Positions 1 to 4,185 of a stretch of 7,010 nucleotides of DNA are shown piece after piece (position 1 is the stretch's first letter; every line of letters starts with the position of its first letter). The notes below the pieces were generated by a model that worked only from the letters and a program-made list of their open reading frames with translations, ran no database searches and had not been told where the DNA came from. The stretch is from assembly GCA_003164075.1 (NCBI GenBank), contig PLRZ01000251.1:1-7010 (forward strand), in the 5' to 3' direction. Origin of the DNA: Bryobacterales bacterium. Its GTDB lineage: Bacteria > Acidobacteriota > Terriglobia > Bryobacterales > Bryobacteraceae. A program made the translations under genes and the position numbers.

Positions 1-690
1 GTAGCCGTTCAAATGCAGAATCGGAAGCACGGCTCCGTCGGTAACCGGATCGAGAAGTTTATTGGACTGCCAGGCCGTCGCCAGCGGCCCCGTTTCTGCC
101 TAACCGTCGCCGACGACGCAGGCGACAATCAGGCCGGGATTGTCGAACGCCGCCCCGAAAGCATGGCTGAGGGAGTACCCCAGTTCGCCGCCTTCGTGAA
201 TAGACCCGGGCGTGGTCGGCGCCACGTGGCTGGAAATGCCGCCGGGGAAAGAGAACTGCATGAACAACTTCTTGAGGCCGGCCTCATCCTGGGTGACATT
301 CGGATAGACCTCGCTCCAGGTGCCTTCGAGGTAGACGTTGCCGACAATCGCCGGGCCGCCGTGACCGGGACCGGCTATGTAGAACATGTCCAGGTCATAC
401 TTCTTGATTACCCGGTTCAGGTGCACGTAGATGAAGTTCTGCCCCGGGGTGGTGCCCCAGTGCCCCACCACCAGAGGCTTCACATGAGACAGTGTCAACG
501 GCTCTTTCAACAGGGGGTTATCGTAAAGATAGATCTGGCCGGCCGACAGATAGTTGGCGGCACGCCAGTAGGCATCCATCTTGTGAAGGAGGTCCGGCGT
601 GAGCGTGTCGGTTGTTGTGGCTAAGTCCTTAGCGGCGATCGCGTCGGATTTTTTGTGAGGCAGTTCCGATGTAACTGTGTTGGTTTTCAT
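1..690 (-). pseudogene. xfp: Phosphoketolase (Xfp family), N-terminal part, interrupted by an in-frame TAG; runs off the left edge
   Basis: Phosphoketolases are cytoplasmic thiamine-diphosphate enzymes that split xylulose-5-P (and often fructose-6-P) with phosphate into acetyl-phosphate plus glyceraldehyde-3-P (or erythrose-4-P). Seen here: GHWGTTPG (residues 76-83), GPGHGGPA (107-114), [12 protein letters not shown] (154-165), the signature EGGELGY (166-172) and VVGDG (192-196), with candidate cofactor/substrate histidines H77, H110 and H155. Codon 197 is TAG (100-102). The same frame then reads [10 protein letters not shown] and ends at the edge with LPILHLNGY, both family-typical, so 230 codons of a usual ~800 are visible. 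The family has Glu where the stop lies (GDGEAETGP), and GAG to TAG is one base change. The ATG at 690-688 is chosen because residues from about 30 onward align naturally; a purine-rich GGAAAGA (698-704) lies 7 bases upstream. If the stop is real, the product is a 196-residue fragment lacking most of the enzyme. If it is a sequencing error, this is an ordinary phosphoketolase. Confidence 0.9.
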
Positions 691-998
691 GGTCGATTCT
701 TTCCGTTTCCCGCGTCGGTTTCGAGAATGCCGAACGCCGATCGCGCAATCATCAGATCTTCGTCGCGCGTTTTCGCCGGCGGCGTAGCATCCAGTCGATC
801 AGCCCCGGAGCCCTGACGTCCTGTTCCGCGAACTGACGAGGCAGCCGTATGGAGCGCGCCCGCTGTTTCATCTCGCGCCTGCACTGCTTCATTGGCGTCT
901 TTGCCAAACTCCGACACCGCGTCCGTTACTGTCTTTGCTGAAGTCAAGACGGCCCTCCCGGCATGGGGCGCTCCTGCACGCTTCCTCCGGGAGAACAA
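687..998 (-). CDS. Doubtful small ORF upstream of and overlapping the phosphoketolase start
   Basis: I do not recognise this 103-residue frame. It opens at a TTG (998-996) with no good ribosome-binding site. It is rich in Ala, Gly, Asp, Glu, Arg and Thr, with no membrane segment, signal peptide or familiar motif. The only in-frame ATG is near the end and would give a 21-residue peptide beginning [10 protein letters not shown]. The point in its favour is the ATGA overlap, where its TGA (689-687) overlaps the phosphoketolase ATG (690-688), the arrangement expected for coupled translation. Against it, the frame stays open upstream to about 1166 without an ATG, GTG or TTG before 998, and that upstream translation looks non-coding. 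It may simply be the phosphoketolase leader in a GC-rich genome where long open frames arise by chance. Confidence 0.22.
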   Translation of the reverse strand: MFSRRKRAGAPHAGRAVLTSAKTVTDAVSEFGKDANEAVQARDETAGALHTAASSVRGTGRQGSGADRLDATPPAKTRDEDLMIARSAFGILETDAGNGKNRP

Positions 999-1106
999 GG
1001 CACGTTTGTCCCCATTTGCAGCGGAGAGGGCAAATTGGCAGGTTGGCCAGACGCGTGCCTCTTGGTTAGCTCGGAGTACAAAGATGAAAGAGATTGTAGG
1101 GTGATC

Positions 1107-1116
1107 GGTTCTCGCT
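1107..1116 (+). repeat. Left arm of a 10-bp perfect inverted repeat
   Basis: GGTTCTCGCT here is the exact reverse complement of AGCGAGAACC at 1215-1224, with 98 bases between the arms. The spacing is too long for a compact hairpin but would suit two oppositely oriented sites for one DNA-binding protein, or a looping operator. Both arms lie in the spacer upstream of the pump operon. Function is inference only. Confidence 0.4.
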
Positions 1117-1214
1117 TGCGTGGCTGCTTTTGGGCAGCGCGGCGGCGGGTCACACGGCGGCGACGGTCATCCCGCGCTCGGCGGTGGACCCATTCCGGCC
1201 TACGGAACTGCCCC

Positions 1215-1224
1215 AGCGAGAACC
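1215..1224 (+). repeat. Right arm of the 10-bp inverted repeat
   Basis: AGCGAGAACC pairs perfectly with 1107-1116. It lies 132 bases before the adaptor ATG. A related but imperfect GGTTCGCT occurs at 1325-1332, nearer the start; it lacks two bases of the left-arm sequence and may be coincidence. Confidence 0.4.
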
Positions 1225-1340
1225 CCCAAGCCGGCCGTATTTTCGTAGCAGCGAGTGTTGGAGCGCTGGCAACTCACGCACTTCCAGGTGCAGCTTTTGC
1301 ACTTTGCCCGGGCGCACCAGGTCCGGTTCGCTCCATCCAC

Positions 1341-1347
1341 AGAGTGG
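1341..1347 (+). promoter_or_regulatory. Weak ribosome-binding site favouring the ATG at 1357
   Basis: AGAGTGG ends 9 bases before the ATG at 1357. It is a poor Shine-Dalgarno match, but this ATG gives a sensible protein. The upstream in-frame GTG at 1255 would add 34 residues rich in Trp, His, Gln and Phe that do not resemble an adaptor N-terminus and would precede a stretch already long for the family. Confidence 0.4.
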
Positions 1348-1356
1348 TTTCACATT

Positions 1357-2724
1357 ATGCTCGATAGTTCAAGGACAACCGCTGAAAAGTCTCTCGAAAC
1401 TCATGAGCCCACCACCGATCCATCCGCGCCGGCGCCCACGCCTGTCACCCCGGCCCCGGCGGAGAATGCTCCACCCGGGAAGCCCCAACCTCCCCGCCGG
1501 CGCCGGCGCTGGTTGTGGGTGTCGCTCGGCGTTCTCTTACTGGTCATAGGAGGGTTTGTTCTGTGGTCGAAAATCACGAGCGCGAAAGCCACTGCCGCTG
1601 CCGCGAAGGCCGCCGCGGCAGGTCCGCCTCCCATACCAGTGGTAGCGGCGAAATCCCACAAGGGGGATATCGGCGTATATTACTCCGGGCTTGGCGCCGT
1701 CACGCCCCTCGCTACGGTTACGGTCAGAACCCGGGTCGACGGGCAATTGATGAACGTACGCTATCGCGAAGGCGACACGGTTCACCAGGGCGATCTGTTA
1801 GCGGAAATCGACGACGGACCCTATCAGGCGGTGTTGACACAGGCCCAAGGGCAATTGATGAGGGACCAAGCCTCCCTGGAGAACGCACGCATCGATTTGG
1901 TCCGTTATCAACAGTTGGTCCAGCAGAAAGCCGGCCCGGAACAACAACTCGCCACGCAACAGGCAACCGTGCATCAGGACGAGGGTGTGGTGAAGCTCGA
2001 TCAAGGGCAAATCCAGAGCGCCCAAGTCAATCTGGCCTACTGCAAGATCGCGGCTCCGGTCACCGGGCGCATCGGTCTGCGGCTGGTCGACGCCGGAAAT
2101 ATCGTTCAGGCTGCCGACACCAACGGACTGCTGATCATCACCCAGATGGATCCCATCAGCGCCATCTTTACGATCTCCGAAGATCAGCTTCAGGTGGTGC
2201 TCCAGAAGGTGGCCGCCGGACAGACCCTCGCGGTGGATGCCTACGACCGCGCCGCTACAACCAGGCTGGCGCAAGGGTCGTTGACAACCCTCGATAATCA
2301 GGTGGATCCCACCACCGGCACGCTCAAGCTGAGAGCGACATTCCGGAATCCGAAAGGAACGCTGTATCCCAACCAGTTCGTAAACGCGAAACTGCTGGTA
2401 CAGGAGAAGCGTGGAGTAACCCTGGTGCCAACTGCCGCGGTCCAACGCAACTCTCAAGCCACTTATGTGTATGTGGTGAACGCGGATTCCACAGTGACAG
2501 TGCGTCCGATTGTTATTGGCACTACGGAAGGCAATGACTCGGAAGTCACGTCGGGACTGGCGCCGGAAGAAGTCGTGGTCATGACAGGCGTCGATAAGCT
2601 GCAAGCCGGGAGCAAAGTCACCGCCCAGCTCACCCCGGCAAATCCCGCCCCCGCGAAACCCGCGGTCAGCCCGGCCGCTACGTCCCCGGCCAAGAAGGCT
2701 ACCAAAGCCCAAAAGGGAAGTTAG
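1357..2724 (+). CDS. mdtA: Periplasmic adaptor (membrane fusion protein) of an RND efflux pump, MdtA-like
   Basis: This 455-residue adaptor would link the inner-membrane permease to the outer-membrane channel and is needed for export. Order: cytoplasmic Pro/Ala-rich tail (1-46), RRRRR (47-51), one membrane anchor (about 52-70), Ala/Lys linker (71-90), first lipoyl half and strand VTVRTRVDGQLMNVRYREGD (121-140), alpha-hairpin (about 155-225), second lipoyl half with KIAAPVTGRIG (230-240), beta-barrel with DNQVDPTTGTLKLRA (313-327) and YPNQFVNAKLLV (337-348), membrane-proximal domain (about 355-425), then a low-complexity Ala/Pro/Lys tail (426-455). The lipoyl and barrel sequences closely resemble E. 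coli MdtA. There is no lipobox, so anchoring is by the uncleaved helix. The hairpin-tip motif RxxxLxxxxxxS has R183 and L187 but Pro at 194 instead of Ser. The stop TAG (2722-2724) abuts the next ATG. In E. coli the mdtABC pump exports bile salts and novobiocin; the substrate here is unknown. Confidence 0.93.
   Translation: MLDSSRTTAEKSLETHEPTTDPSAPAPTPVTPAPAENAPPGKPQPPRRRRRWLWVSLGVLLLVIGGFVLWSKITSAKATAAAAKAAAAGPPPIPVVAAKSHKGDIGVYYSGLGAVTPLATVTVRTRVDGQLMNVRYREGDTVHQGDLLAEIDDGPYQAVLTQAQGQLMRDQASLENARIDLVRYQQLVQQKAGPEQQLATQQATVHQDEGVVKLDQGQIQSAQVNLAYCKIAAPVTGRIGLRLVDAGNIVQAADTNGLLIITQMDPISAIFTISEDQLQVVLQKVAAGQTLAVDAYDRAATTRLAQGSLTTLDNQVDPTTGTLKLRATFRNPKGTLYPNQFVNAKLLVQEKRGVTLVPTAAVQRNSQATYVYVVNADSTVTVRPIVIGTTEGNDSEVTSGLAPEEVVVMTGVDKLQAGSKVTAQLTPANPAPAKPAVSPAATSPAKKATKAQKGS
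2713..2720 (+). promoter_or_regulatory. Ribosome-binding site of the outer-membrane factor gene, inside the adaptor gene
   Basis: AAGGGAAG ends 4 bases before the ATG at 2725 and lies in the last codons of the adaptor. With stop and start joined as TAGATG, terminating ribosomes could reinitiate directly. Confidence 0.55.
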
Positions 2725-4179
2725 ATGAACTTGTCTACAAACTTCCGGGTTATGGCGCTTCTTACCCTGCTGTTGATTTCGGCGGGATGCGCGGTGGGGC
2801 CCAATTACAAACGCCCCGCGGCTGTGGCGCCGCCGGCGTTCAAAGAGCAGCCGCCGGTAAACTTCAAGGAAGCCGAAGCCGCCGGGTGGAAGCAATCGCA
2901 GCCGGGCGACGCATACTCGAAAGGCCGATGGTGGGAACTGTACAACGATGCAGCCCTGAATGCGCTGGAGGAGCAGGTGAACGTTTCGAACCAGAATGTG
3001 CTCCAAGCCGAAGCGCAGTACCGGGAAGCCAAGGCCGCGGTAAGCGTGGCTCGCGCCGCCCTTTCCCCTACGGTGACTACTGCTCCAGCGGCCACCTTCG
3101 CGGGAGGCGCGGCCACCACAAGCACCGCGGCAGCACCGGCCAGCCGGAAGAGCTTCACTCTGCCGATCAACGTTTCGTGGGAGCCCGACCTATGGGGAAA
3201 CATCCGCCGCGGTGTGACGGCCAGCGCCGCCACTGCCCAGTCGCTGGCGGCGAACGTGGGAAATGCCCGCTTGCTCTACCAGGCCGAACTGGCGCAAGAC
3301 TACTTTGGCCTTCACGGTAACGACGGAGAAGCGGAGTTACTCACGCGCACCGAGGCGTCCTACAAGGAGTACGTCACGCTGACGGGGACCCGGGTTTCCG
3401 CCGGTGTCGCGTCGGACCTCGACGTTGCCGAGGCAGAGACGCAACTGTACGCCGTGCAGGCTCAATTGATGGATCTCGGCGTGGAGCGCGCGGCGTTTGA
3501 ACACGCCATCGCGATCCTGATTGGCAAAGCACCCGCGGATCTCACGATTCCGCCTGTTACGTTGAACACCCTTCCGCCTCCGGTGCCGCTCGGGCTTCCC
3601 TCGGAATTGCTGGAACGAAGGCCGGACATCGCCAGCGCGGAGCGGCAGGTGGCCGCGGCGAATGAGCAGATTGGAATCGCCATCGCGGCCTTTTATCCCA
3701 ACTTGAGCTTGACGGGGGGCGGTGGGTTGGAAAGTTCCAGCCTGGCCAAGTGGTTCTCCTGGCCGAGCCGCTTCTGGTCGGTTGGGGCGCAACTGGCGGA
3801 CACGCTCTTCGATGCCGGCCGCCGCCGCGGAGTGGTGGCGGAACAGCAGGCCGCTTATGATGCGACCGTGGCCGCCTATCGGGAGACCGTGCTGACAGCC
3901 ATGCAACAGGTGGAAGACAACCTGGCCGCGCTGCGCATTCTAGCCGGGGAAGCGGACAAAGTGCAGCAAACCATCCACGCGGCCAATCGCGCGCTCGACA
4001 TCTCCTCGGCACAGTACCGCTCCGGAACGGTAGATTATCTGGCGGTGATCACCGCACAGGCGACTATGCTGAGCGCCGACGTGACGGGGGTAACTCTGTT
4101 GACCCGCCGCCTGACGGCGAGCGTATTGCTGATCGAAGGGTTGGGCGGAGGCTGGAATGCGTCGCAGTTCCCCAAGTAA
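2725..4179 (+). CDS. Outer-membrane efflux lipoprotein, NodT/TolC-like channel of an RND pump
   Basis: This 484-residue protein would form the trimeric outer-membrane duct of the pump. A signal peptide (1-21) ends in ISAGC, so Cys22 is the likely lipidated residue, followed by the family-typical AVGPNYKRP (23-31). The first outer membrane efflux repeat spans about 65-265, including RWWELYNDAALNALEEQ (68-84), the membrane-strand region near 112-158 with WEPDLWG (152-158), and the periplasmic coil with GVASDLDVAEAETQL (227-241). The second spans about 290-475, with the NodT hallmark LPSELLERRPDIASAE (291-306), AAFYPNLSLTGGGG (321-334), LFDAGRRRG (361-369), and the final helices with YRSGTVDYLAVITAQ (431-445). 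Length and domain order are normal for the family. It starts immediately after the adaptor stop and ends 6 bases before the permease, so it is dedicated to this pump rather than being a shared TolC. Placement between adaptor and permease differs from E. coli mdtABC, which has no channel gene in that position. Confidence 0.95.
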   Translation: MNLSTNFRVMALLTLLLISAGCAVGPNYKRPAAVAPPAFKEQPPVNFKEAEAAGWKQSQPGDAYSKGRWWELYNDAALNALEEQVNVSNQNVLQAEAQYREAKAAVSVARAALSPTVTTAPAATFAGGAATTSTAAAPASRKSFTLPINVSWEPDLWGNIRRGVTASAATAQSLAANVGNARLLYQAELAQDYFGLHGNDGEAELLTRTEASYKEYVTLTGTRVSAGVASDLDVAEAETQLYAVQAQLMDLGVERAAFEHAIAILIGKAPADLTIPPVTLNTLPPPVPLGLPSELLERRPDIASAERQVAAANEQIGIAIAAFYPNLSLTGGGGLESSSLAKWFSWPSRFWSVGAQLADTLFDAGRRRGVVAEQQAAYDATVAAYRETVLTAMQQVEDNLAALRILAGEADKVQQTIHAANRALDISSAQYRSGTVDYLAVITAQATMLSADVTGVTLLTRRLTASVLLIEGLGGGWNASQFPK

Positions 4180-4185
4180 GACGTT

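Larger units (their letters stand above)
999..1356. other. Non-coding spacer between divergent transcription units
   Basis: No frame here gives a recognisable protein. Plus-strand frames crossing it (for example 963-1367 and 1130-1549) are Arg/Ser/Pro-rich and resemble nothing known. The spacer should contain the pump operon promoter and perhaps the phosphoketolase promoter. I could not place a convincing -35/-10 pair on the plus strand. On the minus strand a TACAAT (1098-1093) resembles a -10 box but has no matching -35 at 16-18 bases. Seen directly are a 10-bp inverted repeat (listed separately) and a small hairpin-capable sequence (GTGCA at 1288-1292, TGCAC at 1298-1302, 5-base loop) about 55 bases before the adaptor start. 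No T-run follows it, so it is not a terminator. Confidence 0.6.

Noticed and set aside
100..102. The phosphoketolase TAG as a recoded codon (pyrrolysine or suppressed amber)
   Set aside because: No recoding signal or dedicated tRNA is visible. A one-base nonsense mutation or sequencing error at a normal Glu codon explains it more simply.
13..624. A 203-codon plus-strand frame opposite the phosphoketolase
   Set aside because: The minus strand carries unmistakable phosphoketolase motifs across the whole span. The plus frame resembles nothing.
955..993. Inverted repeat CTCCCGG (955-961) and CCGGGAG (987-993) as a possible terminator
   Set aside because: The loop is 25 bases and there is no T-run on either strand. 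No gene ends here, so it is more likely a chance GC-rich match.
1093..1098. Minus-strand TACAAT as a -10 box for the phosphoketolase
   Set aside because: There is no -35-like hexamer at 16-18 bases upstream, and it lies about 400 bases from the phosphoketolase start.
1255..1356. Upstream GTG start for the adaptor, adding 34 residues
   Set aside because: The added residues (MLERWQLTHF onward) do not look like an adaptor N-terminus and lack a signal or membrane segment. The ATG at 1357 gives a plausible tail-anchor protein.
1798..3006. A 402-codon open frame on the minus strand spanning the adaptor-channel junction
   Set aside because: It lies opposite two clearly recognised genes. Its translation is rich in Arg, Gly and His with no family motif, so it is an antisense shadow of GC-rich coding sequence.
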